Shown here one piece after another: positions 1 through 8,638 of a DNA stretch of 44,336 nucleotides. The notes beneath the pieces were generated by a model. That model saw only the letters and a program-made list of their open reading frames with translations. It was not told where the DNA came from and did not search any database. A program made the translations under genes and the position numbers. The number at the start of each line of letters is the position of its first letter. The first letter of the stretch is position 1. The stretch is from Candidatus Yanofskybacteria bacterium RIFCSPLOWO2_01_FULL_39_28 (GTDB taxonomy: Bacteria > Patescibacteriota > Minisyncoccia > 2-02-FULL-40-12 > GWA2-44-9), in NCBI GenBank assembly GCA_001794635.1, contig MGKE01000015.1:1-44336 (forward strand), in the 5' to 3' direction.

Positions 1-63
1 TGCTGGGATCATCTTTTAACAAATGACGTCTTACTGACGCCATTTGTATTTTATCAAGTTTAG

Positions 64-438
64 TTATTAAAAGGGAGTTTCGTAATTCACAGCTATATAG
101 GGGTACTCTTTGCTCCTAATCATAAGGGAATGCTAGTTGTGAATGGCAACTCCGGAATCAACCCCATTATTCAGCAAATAATCACGGCAAGAAATATTAA
201 AGGCGGTCAAATCATCAGTTTAATTTATGGGGGGCTTAATTACCAGATAGAACATCACCTGTTTCCTTTTATGCCAAGAAATAACTTGAAAAAGGCAAAG
301 CCAATCGTAGAAAAATTTTGCCAAAACCATCAGATTTATTATCACGAAACAAGCATGTGGCAGTCGTTTAGAGAAATAATTACGTGTCTTCAAAGAGAAA
401 GCCAAGTTACTACCACCATGTCGGCAAGCCCCAATTAG
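64..438 (+). pseudogene. C-terminal part of a membrane fatty acid desaturase, probably truncated or disrupted
   Basis: Frame reads ...GVLFAPNHKGMLVV...GGLNYQIEHHLFPFMPRNNL (desaturase His box QIEHHLFP); in-frame TAG at 61-63 with no recognisable N-terminal desaturase upstream; hairpin CCCCAATTAGGGG plus T-run follows. Confidence 0.55.
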
Positions 439-449
439 GGGTTTTGTTT

Positions 450-1559
450 TTATATCAAATCAAGAATTTGTTTTTGGAATTTTTCTACCGAAAATTTTTG
501 GGCCTGTGATTTAATAATTTCGGAATTGTAACTCTGATAATTCTCATTCAGTCGTCGCACCCCATCAGCTAAAGCCTCTGGAATCGGATCATCAAAAAAT
601 TCTCCGGTTTGACCCTCAAGTATTGTTTCAGTCGCTCCGCCTTTTCTCAAAGCCAAGACTGGCTTACCGAATGACATCGCTTCAATCGGAGTAATACCAA
701 AATCTTCCTCCTGAGGCATAATAAAAGCTTTGCAGTTTTGGTAATAATGTGGAAGTTCCTCATCAGGTAAAAATCCTAACATTCTAATTAATTCTAGATT
801 CTGAATTCTAGATTCTAGATTCTTTCTTTCTGGGCCAGCACCGATAATTAACAATGGTAGGTTTAATTTGTTAAATGCTTCAACGGCAATATCAATGTTC
901 TTGTTGGGATAGAGTCGGGAAACGATAAGATAATAATTCATGTATCCTGTATCATGTATCAATTCTGAAGATTTTTTATAGTTTTTTGATATGTGGTTTG
1001 TGATATATGAATTTATGGCAACGGGAGGATATATTACCTTCGCATTCTTTCTATAATATTTCTTTATTCTTTCTCTGACATGTTCCGATATCGCCACAAA
1101 TTCATCAACCCTATCCGATGCCTGCCTGTCCCAGATTCTCAAAAAATGCTGGCTAAGGGAATATACTATTGGGTGGTTAGCGTTATTGACCGAGTGTAAA
1201 TCCCAAACTTGGCGAGTCGGACTATAACAATAGCAGATATGTCTTGTTTTTGGTTTCAAAACAAGACCTTTTGAAAAAATTGCCGAAGAAGAAATGACAA
1301 CATCAAAATCAGACAGGTCAAAAGATTCTATCGCTGTTGGCATAAGGAAGAATAGGTATTTAAAGTTTCTAATTATACCCAGTATTTTTTGGAGAAAACT
1401 TGGCCTGATTTCAGCATCAGGAAAATATTGGGAAGTAAACTTTTTGTTTTCAAAAAGAGTATAAACTGGCGCCTCGGGAAACATTTTGTGCAATTCCAAA
1501 AGCACACGCTCGGCTCCGCTCAAACTAACCAGCCAATCATGAACTAATGCAATCTTCAT
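450..1559 (-). CDS. Glycosyltransferase family 4
   Basis: MKIALVHDWLVSLSGAERVL start; GT4 C-terminal signature FGITPIEAMSFGKPVLALRKGGATETI. Confidence 0.9.
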   Translation of the reverse strand: MKIALVHDWLVSLSGAERVLLELHKMFPEAPVYTLFENKKFTSQYFPDAEIRPSFLQKILGIIRNFKYLFFLMPTAIESFDLSDFDVVISSSAIFSKGLVLKPKTRHICYCYSPTRQVWDLHSVNNANHPIVYSLSQHFLRIWDRQASDRVDEFVAISEHVRERIKKYYRKNAKVIYPPVAINSYITNHISKNYKKSSELIHDTGYMNYYLIVSRLYPNKNIDIAVEAFNKLNLPLLIIGAGPERKNLESRIQNLELIRMLGFLPDEELPHYYQNCKAFIMPQEEDFGITPIEAMSFGKPVLALRKGGATETILEGQTGEFFDDPIPEALADGVRRLNENYQSYNSEIIKSQAQKFSVEKFQKQILDLI

Positions 1560-1789
1560 TTTATTTAGACTTTCGCCTTATCTTTTTTTCATCCGGTTCA
1601 CCGCATCAACAAATAATCGCTTCGCCTTAGCCCATTCGGGGCACGGCGTAAATTCTTGCTAGAATTTCGCCTTTTACTCCCGCCGTCGCGGTCCGTAAAT
1701 CCCCTCATAGGCCAAGGCTTCGCTCCATATTAATTTAACAGTATTCGTTGTATTGATTCAAAAGGAGCAAGGCTACGTCTAAATAAAAT
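1558..1789. repeat. About 232-bp element with long terminal inverted repeats (ATTTTATTTAGAC...GTCTAAATAAAAT)
   Basis: Outer arms pair over roughly 35 nt with mismatches; shares 19 bp TATTCGTTGTATTGATTCA with the 12.1-12.3 kb rod element. Confidence 0.55.
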
Positions 1790-1875
1790 ATCACTTTAAT
1801 TTAAATTCTAAACTCTTGACTTTTAATACAAATGTAATATTATACATAGACTGAAACTTAATAAAAAGAGGTGGT

Positions 1876-2328
1876 ATGAATTTAAGACAAAGAGCGCATG
1901 ATCTTTACTATGCTTATTTTAATGAAGCGATTAAAGAAGCACGTGGGATGAAATCTTCTTACACACAGTTTGAACTATCTGCCGCAATGGCTGTTGGAAA
2001 AGCACTTGGAATTCCGATAACTGAACTTGAATTTAGAAATTCAGAAGATTTCTTTGAAGAAGTAAAGAACCAATTAAACAATGACTTTGAAAGAAGCTTA
2101 GTCGTTAAGACAAAGAATGATGATACCTTGTTTCTTTATGGATTAACAAAAGAATATCTTGACTACAAGGAAGGTCTGTGGGAGATCGGTTCCTGTCCGT
2201 GTTGTGAAGTAGTGACTGTTTGTGGAGAACCAATAAAAAGCTTGTTCCAGTTTGGTCAACCAGGAAAAAGTCCTTGGTGGCATAAGAATGACTGTTCAGT
2301 TATTACTCCTTCCATACCCTGCCACTGA
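1876..2328 (+). CDS. Hypothetical protein with Cys-rich C-terminus (CPCC...C)
   Basis: 150-aa ORF, AAAGAGGTGGT Shine-Dalgarno, terminator hairpin downstream. Confidence 0.75.
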   Translation: MNLRQRAHDLYYAYFNEAIKEARGMKSSYTQFELSAAMAVGKALGIPITELEFRNSEDFFEEVKNQLNNDFERSLVVKTKNDDTLFLYGLTKEYLDYKEGLWEIGSCPCCEVVTVCGEPIKSLFQFGQPGKSPWWHKNDCSVITPSIPCH

Positions 2329-2333
2329 TTCCC

Positions 2334-2358
2334 TGCACCGATTCTCGGTGCTTTTTTA
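2334..2358 (+). terminator. Rho-independent terminator
   Basis: GCACCGATTCTCGGTGCTTTTTT. Confidence 0.8.
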
Positions 2359-2379
2359 TTTCCAACAACATCAAAACCA

Positions 2380-2502
2380 AGCAAAGAGATAACAGAAACA
2401 ATTTTGAGGGATTTACGGAGCGCGACTGGCACGAGTAAAAGGCGAAATTCTAGCAAGAATTTACGCCGTGCCCAAAAAATTGTTTCTGTTATCTCTTTGC
2501 TA
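2380..2502. repeat. Inverted repeat: 26-bp arms duplicating the mreB 3' end around a ~70-bp core
   Basis: AGCAAAGAGATAACAGAAACAATTTT at left; reverse complement at right, overlapping the last mreB codons. Confidence 0.8.
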
Positions 2503-3490
2503 CCACATTCTTTTTATAAACCTCCAAATTCTCCAATACTATCCCCGTCCCGCGAGCCACGCAAAAGAGGGGGTCATCGGCTACATGAGCCGGAACACCG
2601 GTAACACGATTAATTAGGATAGCTATGTGTTTAAGCATGGCGCCTCCGCCAGATATAGTAATTCCCCGATCCATTATGTCAGCGCAAAGTTCCGGAGGCG
2701 TTACCTCTAATACATTTTTAATTATCTGAACTATTTCCCGAAGCTGTTCGGAGATTGCTTCGGTTATCTCATTGGAACCAATTTCAATACTCTTGGGATA
2801 ACCAGTGGCCAGATCCCGACCTTTGATACTTATCTTTTCTTCTTCTGGTTGATGAATAGCGCTGCCAATTGAAATTTTAATTTGTTCAGCCGTTCTCTCT
2901 CCGATAGCGAGACCATGTTTTTTCTTAATATACTCAACGATTGCCTGATCCAATTTGTTTCCGCCAATACGAACGGAGTTCCAACTAACGATTCCGCCAA
3001 GAGAAATTACTGCCAACTCCGTCGTTCCGCCGCCAATGTTTAATATCATATTTCCGGCTGGACTATTGATTGGTATTTTAGCTCCAATGGCAGCAAGAAC
3101 CGGTTCCTTAACTAAATAGACGGCTTTAGCCCCAGCATTTAGCGTCGCTTCAATAACAGCCCTCTTTTCAGTTGAAGTAACTCCAGCCGGAACTGAGATA
3201 AGAACTTCTGGTTTAACAAAACTCATGAGGCCTATGGCTTTTTTAATAAAATATTTGAGCATTGCGCCAGTTACCCGATAATCTGCTATTGCCCCGTCTA
3301 CCAAGGGACGATGGACAACAATACTGTCTGGATTTCTACCAATCATTTCTTTAGCCAAATTTCCAACCGAGAGAAGCTTGTTGTCCAAAACCGAAATCGC
3401 CACCACTGATGGCTCATTGATAACTATTCCCTTGCGGGGAATAAAAACAACTGTGTTTGTAGTACCTAGGTCTATACCGATCTTGGGCAT
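2489..3490 (-). CDS. mreB: Rod shape-determining protein MreB
   Basis: MPKIGIDLGTTNTVVF, actin-like GGGTTELAVISLGG motif. Confidence 0.96.
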   Translation of the reverse strand: MPKIGIDLGTTNTVVFIPRKGIVINEPSVVAISVLDNKLLSVGNLAKEMIGRNPDSIVVHRPLVDGAIADYRVTGAMLKYFIKKAIGLMSFVKPEVLISVPAGVTSTEKRAVIEATLNAGAKAVYLVKEPVLAAIGAKIPINSPAGNMILNIGGGTTELAVISLGGIVSWNSVRIGGNKLDQAIVEYIKKKHGLAIGERTAEQIKISIGSAIHQPEEEKISIKGRDLATGYPKSIEIGSNEITEAISEQLREIVQIIKNVLEVTPPELCADIMDRGITISGGGAMLKHIAILINRVTGVPAHVADDPLFCVARGTGIVLENLEVYKKNVVAKR

Positions 3491-3527
3491 ATTCTAAAAA
3501 TTATAAATATATGATAAAATACCTTAA

Positions 3528-4280
3528 ATGACTAAAAGAGTAAAGCGAGTGTTTTTCTATTCTGCGGTGATAGTTTTTTTATTATTGAGTTATATTGTTA
3601 TTCTCTACGCTCAAGGTTACAAATACAGTTTTTCAGAGGGTAAATTCAAAAGAACCGGAGCAATTGCCTTAAAAGTAAACACTGGGTCTAAAGTTTATTT
3701 AGATGACGAATTTCAGGGAGATACTTCATTTTTCAGTAACTCATATAGTATTGACCGCTTGTTGCCCGGAACATATAAACTAAGCATTCAAAAAGATAAT
3801 TATTCTTCTTGGCAAAAAACAACTGCAGTTGAAGAAGGTTTTGTGGCTGATTTCCCAAACATTCTGCTTTTGCCGGAAGAAGGCGAGGAAGAACAGAAAC
3901 TTTTTCAAGAAGTCGGTTTACTCTTCAAAGAAGTTGAATTATCTAATAGGGCCAGTTTAAGTGCGGAGATTTTATCAGAACTCCCAACCAATATTAAAAG
4001 TTTCCGTTTATCTGAAAATAAAAACAAACTTGTCTGGTGGACTAATAATGAAGTCTGGATATTGTGGTTAAGCGATCAGAATTATCAGCCATTTTATAAA
4101 AAGGGCGATAAGGAACTAATTACCCGCTTTGCTCAGCCGATACAAAATGTGATCTGGTTCAGAGGCGAAGATCAACTTATTCTTGAACTTGAATCTCATG
4201 ATTCCAAAAACCGACCTTACTCTGTTTATAAGATGATGGAGATAGATAAACGAGGCGGACTAAATATTGTGGAGTTATAA
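3528..4280 (+). CDS. Membrane-anchored PEGA-domain protein
   Basis: N-terminal TM; TGSKVYLDDEFQGDT...LLPGTYKLSIQKDNY PEGA-like. Confidence 0.75.
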   Translation: MTKRVKRVFFYSAVIVFLLLSYIVILYAQGYKYSFSEGKFKRTGAIALKVNTGSKVYLDDEFQGDTSFFSNSYSIDRLLPGTYKLSIQKDNYSSWQKTTAVEEGFVADFPNILLLPEEGEEEQKLFQEVGLLFKEVELSNRASLSAEILSELPTNIKSFRLSENKNKLVWWTNNEVWILWLSDQNYQPFYKKGDKELITRFAQPIQNVIWFRGEDQLILELESHDSKNRPYSVYKMMEIDKRGGLNIVEL

Positions 4281-4284
4281 TTTT

Positions 4285-4830
4285 TTATCGTTTGCTCCAT
4301 GCTGGGGCCTTCCTTGCTTTCTTGAGACCATATTTGCGTCGTTCTTTGACGCGAGGATCGCGAGTTAAGAAACCGGATTTCTTTAATTTTTTGCGGAAAT
4401 TCAAATCAAACAAAACAAGAGCGCGAGAAAGTCCGTGTTTAACCGCGTCAGCTTGGCCGGAGATTCCACCACCTCGTACCCGAACCGTAGCTTTGAACCG
4501 ATTAGTTGACTTTAATTTTCTTAGAGATGATTCAACAATTGCCTGAAGAGTTTTATCGGTGAAATAGTTGCGATAGTCTTTATCGTTAACAGTGATAAGA
4601 GCATAATCGCCCTCAATTATGTCAGTTGATTTTTTGGTATAAAGACGCGTTATAGCTACTGACTCTTTACGTCGGCCCACAGCTTGAAAGTATTTTTCTT
4701 TTTTTCCATTTACCTCTTTTGCCTCTTCAACTGATCCTTCAACAATCGTCTCAACAGTAGAAATCTCCGGACTCCCTTTCAGGGGTTTTTCTTTCAGTTT
4801 TTTAGTTGTTTCTTTTTTGGTTTTTACCAT
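4285..4830 (-). CDS. rpsI: 30S ribosomal protein S9 with ~45-aa charged N-terminal extension
   Basis: C-terminal RDPRVKERRKYGLKKARKAPAWSKR. Confidence 0.97.
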   Translation of the reverse strand: MVKTKKETTKKLKEKPLKGSPEISTVETIVEGSVEEAKEVNGKKEKYFQAVGRRKESVAITRLYTKKSTDIIEGDYALITVNDKDYRNYFTDKTLQAIVESSLRKLKSTNRFKATVRVRGGGISGQADAVKHGLSRALVLFDLNFRKKLKKSGFLTRDPRVKERRKYGLKKARKAPAWSKR

Positions 4831-4832
4831 AA

Positions 4833-5174
4833 CTAGTTAAACTTCAAGTTTTTAATTATTTTGTCCCTAGTCCTGTTTACCGGCAGCATATTATAAACCA
4901 TTCCGCGCAATACTTGTTCTGGTTTTGATTCCCAAAGTTCCGATAATTTTCTAGCTTTAATTCCACCGTGATATCCGGAATAGTGGTAATATTTCTTCTG
5001 ATTGAACTTGTTTCCCGTAAATCTAGCGCCTTTTAAATTTTTAACTATAACTTCATTTTCTGGAAGTTTATTGGGTTCATAAGATGGTAAATTCTTACCA
5101 CGAAGAACTATGGCAACCTTACTTGCTAATCTGCCCAATGTTTGGTTTGTAGCGTCAATTTCTGTTTTTTGCAT
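4833..5174 (-). CDS. rplM: 50S ribosomal protein L13
   Basis: MQKTEIDATNQTLGRLASKVAIVLRGKN; start placed at the internal ATG. Confidence 0.95.
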   Translation of the reverse strand: MQKTEIDATNQTLGRLASKVAIVLRGKNLPSYEPNKLPENEVIVKNLKGARFTGNKFNQKKYYHYSGYHGGIKARKLSELWESKPEQVLRGMVYNMLPVNRTRDKIIKNLKFN

Positions 5175-5184
5175 AAAAATTAAA

Positions 5185-5532
5185 TTAACTCGTAAATTCC
5201 ACGATTGACATTTCTGACCCATCACTTATCCTTCTTCCTAACCTTAAAACTCGGGTATAACCACCTTTTCTGTCTTTAAACTTAGGACCAATTTCAGCCA
5301 TCAGTTTTTTGGTTGCCTTATCTCCCAGATAATGCCTTATTAAACGTCCTGATGCAAGGTCGCCCTTTTTAGCTTTAGTGACCAATTTATCGGTAAAACT
5401 AGAAACGGCTTTGGCTTTAGTTGAAGTGGTTTTTATTTTGCCATGCTCAATTAAAGCAGTCGCCAATGCTTTATATAACGCTTTTCGTTGCTTACGCACC
5501 CTGCCAAATTTTCTAATATTACCTCTCTGCAT
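5185..5532 (-). CDS. rplQ: 50S ribosomal protein L17
   Basis: RKALYKALATALIEHGKIKTTSTKAKAV. Confidence 0.97.
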   Translation of the reverse strand: MQRGNIRKFGRVRKQRKALYKALATALIEHGKIKTTSTKAKAVSSFTDKLVTKAKKGDLASGRLIRHYLGDKATKKLMAEIGPKFKDRKGGYTRVLRLGRRISDGSEMSIVEFTS

Positions 5533-5540
5533 GTTTTAAA

Positions 5541-6317
5541 TTATTTTTTAGTTTTTTTACTCTTGGCCTCCTTAGGTTCTTTAACTTCTTTTTTACCGCT
5601 TTTGGCTGGTTTCTTTGTTTCTTTGACTTCAGGTACGGCAACTTCGGAAACAATTTTGAAATGGTCAATCAAAATATTTGTTGCATCTTTCAAGGCCTGT
5701 TCCGGTTGGATTGATCCGTCTGTTTCCATCTCCATAGTAACCTTGTTGTAGTCAATTCTTTCTCCAACACGAGTATCTTCAACAGAAAAGTTAACTGATT
5801 TAACCGGAGAGAAAATTGCGTCAATAGCTATTACCCCGATTGGCAATTTTTCTTTTCTTCTTTGCTCAACCGAAACATAGCCAATACCTTTATCAATTTC
5901 TATTTCCATTGAAAAAGAAGATTTTTTTTCAGTTAGAGTGGCGATGTGTTGATTCGTATTAATTAGTTCTACATCGGAAGTTAATTTAATGTCTTCCCCG
6001 GCGACTTTTCTCTCTCCTGATGCTTCAAGAATAAGTTTAACCGGTCCCTCTCCATGAAGTTTAAATCTTAGTTTTTTAACATTTAGTATTATTTCAATAA
6101 CATCCTCTAATACACCCGGAATAGTTGAAAATTCATGTTCAACTCCTTTTATTTTTATTGAAACAACGGCTGTTCCAGAAAGAGATGAAAGCAGCACTCT
6201 CCTTAGCGGGTTAGCTATGGTTGCGCCATAACCAGGCATAAGCGGAGAAATTTCAAAAGTTGCTCGGTTACCATCTTTTGAAACGACCTTTATTTGTTCT
6301 GGTAGTTGTAAGCTCAC
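5541..6317 (-). CDS. rpoA: RNA polymerase alpha subunit, apparently without the usual alpha-CTD
   Basis: PLMPGYGATIANPLRRVLLSSLSGTAVVSIKI; Lys-rich C-terminal tail. Confidence 0.96.
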   Translation of the reverse strand: MSLQLPEQIKVVSKDGNRATFEISPLMPGYGATIANPLRRVLLSSLSGTAVVSIKIKGVEHEFSTIPGVLEDVIEIILNVKKLRFKLHGEGPVKLILEASGERKVAGEDIKLTSDVELINTNQHIATLTEKKSSFSMEIEIDKGIGYVSVEQRRKEKLPIGVIAIDAIFSPVKSVNFSVEDTRVGERIDYNKVTMEMETDGSIQPEQALKDATNILIDHFKIVSEVAVPEVKETKKPAKSGKKEVKEPKEAKSKKTKK

Positions 6318-6424
6318 GTTGTTCGCTTCCTACAAATTACTAATTTTACCAATATACTAATCTACAAATTAATAATTTATTCGTAGATTTGTACATTCGT
6401 ACCCATTTGTAATTAGTAGTAAAT

Positions 6425-7060
6425 TTATCTACTATAAAACTCAATTATTGATTGCAAATCATCTCCCCTGATTCCGCTTTCTTCCAAAACCGGATTACCT
6501 TTTACGGTTGCGGTTATTTTATTCTTATCAACTTCTATCCAATTGGGAGCTTCGTAACCTTTGAACCATTGCGGCATTAAACTGGAAAAATATGGACTCT
6601 TCATACTGCCCTCACGCACACCTATAACATCACCAGAAGAAACCTCATAAGAAGGAATATCTACCTTTTTTCCGTTAACAGTAATGTGGCCGTGAGATAC
6701 AATTTGGCGAGCTTGGTCGCGGGACTGGGCAAAACCGCTTCTGAAAACTATGTTATCCAGCCGGTGCTCAAGTTTATTCAAAATAGTATTATAGGGTTCT
6801 TTTTTTGAATCAAGGGCGCTCTTAATGTAATTTTTGAACTGTTTCTCAAGAAGACGATAAATATTTTTAACTTTTTGTTTAGATTTAAGCTGGAGCCCAA
6901 ATTCAGACGGTTTTCTTCCTCTTGAACGGCCATGAATGCCGGGAGGATAGGGCTTTTTGGTCATAGCTGATTTTTGAGAATGCGAACGCTCACCTTTCAA
7001 AAAAAGCTTTTCGCCTAATCTCCTCTCTATTTTTTCCCTTGGACCAGTATATCTAGCCAT
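6425..7060 (-). CDS. rpsD: 30S ribosomal protein S4
   Basis: S4 domain RLDNIVFRSGFAQSRDQARQIVSHGHITVNGKKVDIPSY. Confidence 0.97.
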   Translation of the reverse strand: MARYTGPREKIERRLGEKLFLKGERSHSQKSAMTKKPYPPGIHGRSRGRKPSEFGLQLKSKQKVKNIYRLLEKQFKNYIKSALDSKKEPYNTILNKLEHRLDNIVFRSGFAQSRDQARQIVSHGHITVNGKKVDIPSYEVSSGDVIGVREGSMKSPYFSSLMPQWFKGYEAPNWIEVDKNKITATVKGNPVLEESGIRGDDLQSIIEFYSR

Positions 7061-7140
7061 TTTTAGTGATTAGTAATTAGTGATTAGTGATTAGTGATTA
7101 GTTTTTCTAACCACTAGCAACTAGTCACTAGTAACTTCTT

Positions 7141-7587
7141 CTATACTCTACGTGGTTTCTTTGCCCTAACTCCATTATGAGCTATCGGTGTCGCATCCAT
7201 GATTGATAAAACATTTAATCCTGTACCAGAAAGACCTCTCATTGCCGCTTCTCTTCCGGGACCAATTCCTTTTACCACTATCTTGATGCTGTTTAGGCCG
7301 TACTTCTTAGCTTTTTCAACACAATCTTTAGCCACCAAATTGGCAGCATAAGGAGTTGATTTCTTTGTTCCTTTAAAACCGAGTAAACCGGAGGTGGACC
7401 AAGACAAAACTTCGCCTTTCAAATCAGTTATGGTGATAAGGGTGTTATTATATGAAATTGAAACATAAGCAACCCCATTGATTACTTGTTTCTTAGATGG
7501 TTTTTTTGAAACTGAACCAGCCGCTTGTTGTTCGGTATTAGCTGTATCGCCTTGAGTTGTGATAATTCTTTTCTTTCCCAAAGTCAT
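7141..7587 (-). CDS. rpsK: 30S ribosomal protein S11
   Basis: GEVLSWSTSGLLGFKGTKKSTPYAA...DATPIAHNGVRAKKPRRV; start moved to MTLGKKRI. Confidence 0.95.
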   Translation of the reverse strand: MTLGKKRIITTQGDTANTEQQAAGSVSKKPSKKQVINGVAYVSISYNNTLITITDLKGEVLSWSTSGLLGFKGTKKSTPYAANLVAKDCVEKAKKYGLNSIKIVVKGIGPGREAAMRGLSGTGLNVLSIMDATPIAHNGVRAKKPRRV

Positions 7588-7662
7588 ATAACACGCAACA
7601 TGCAACATGTAACAAAATATCTTTGACTGATATATGCTACATGATATATGCTACATGAATTT

Positions 7663-8049
7663 TTAAGTCTTCTCGGCTGATGATTTTCTTCCAGAACCCA
7701 TTGTTTTCCTGATATTACCCCTAAGTGTCCTTGAATTGGTCTTACTTCGGCCATGGATGGGTAGTTTGCGGGCATGACGCAAACCCCGCCAAGTTCCTAT
7801 TTCTTTTAATCTTTTTACATTTTGTCCAACTTCTCGGCGAAGATCTCCCTCCACCTGGTAACTTCTTTCTATGATTTTCTGGATTTTGTTCATTTCTTCA
7901 TCACTTAAGTCTTTGGCTCTTTTGTCCGAATCAACGTGGGCTGATTTTAAAATCAAGGCGCTTAAAGACGCTCCTATACCATAAACATAAGTTAAGGAAT
8001 GCAAGATCTTCTTATTATCTGGAATTGTGATGCCTAATATACGAGCCAT
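7663..8049 (-). CDS. rpsM: 30S ribosomal protein S13
   Basis: MARILGITIPDNKKILHSLTYVYGIG. Confidence 0.97.
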   Translation of the reverse strand: MARILGITIPDNKKILHSLTYVYGIGASLSALILKSAHVDSDKRAKDLSDEEMNKIQKIIERSYQVEGDLRREVGQNVKRLKEIGTWRGLRHARKLPIHGRSKTNSRTLRGNIRKTMGSGRKSSAEKT

Positions 8050-8165
8050 ACAATAATTAAAAAGTTGAAATTAAAAATTATAATTTAAAATCTTAAAATT
8101 GAATTAATTAAATTAATGGATTTTGAATTGAAATTTTGCATTTTGACTTTTGAATTTTGATTTTC

Positions 8166-8279
8166 TTATCCCTGACGTTGTTTATGTTTTGGATTTTTAC
8201 AGATACAATATAAGCGACCTTTTCGCCTTACTAATTTACATGCGCTACAAATTTTTTTTACACTCGCGCGAACTTTCAT
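8166..8279 (-). CDS. rpmJ: 50S ribosomal protein L36 (37 aa, not in ORF track)
   Basis: Manual translation [37 protein letters not shown]. Confidence 0.95.
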   Translation of the reverse strand: MKVRASVKKICSACKLVRRKGRLYCICKNPKHKQRQG

Positions 8280-8281
8280 AA

Positions 8282-8494
8282 TTATAATCTTCTTATTATT
8301 CTTCCTTTTGTCTCATCGGGGCTAAGTTCTAATGTCACCTTATCCCCTATCATTACCTTTATGTAATTCAATCTCATCTTTCCCGCAAGATAGGCCAAAA
8401 CTTCGCGTCCATTATCAAGTTGGACCCTAAATTTAGTATCCGGCAGCGCTTCAATTATGACGCCATTAACTTTTAATTTCTCTCGATTTGACAA
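8282..8494 (-). CDS. infA: Translation initiation factor IF-1
   Basis: [45 protein letters not shown]. Confidence 0.97.
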   Translation of the reverse strand: MSNREKLKVNGVIIEALPDTKFRVQLDNGREVLAYLAGKMRLNYIKVMIGDKVTLELSPDETKGRIIRRL

Positions 8495-8638
8495 AATAAA
8501 CCTTTACATCTTAAGAAGACGAAGAGATGCCTAAGCGTCACCGCTTAAAAATCGCGGGTCGTCCTTTATAAATGCTTTAAAGGTGGTAATATTTAGCTCT
8601 TATATGTTATCAAAACCCTGTTTAAAAGTCAACTCTCA

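Noticed and set aside
7063-7137. CRISPR-like array
   Set aside because: Short tandem words with no unique spacers and no cas genes
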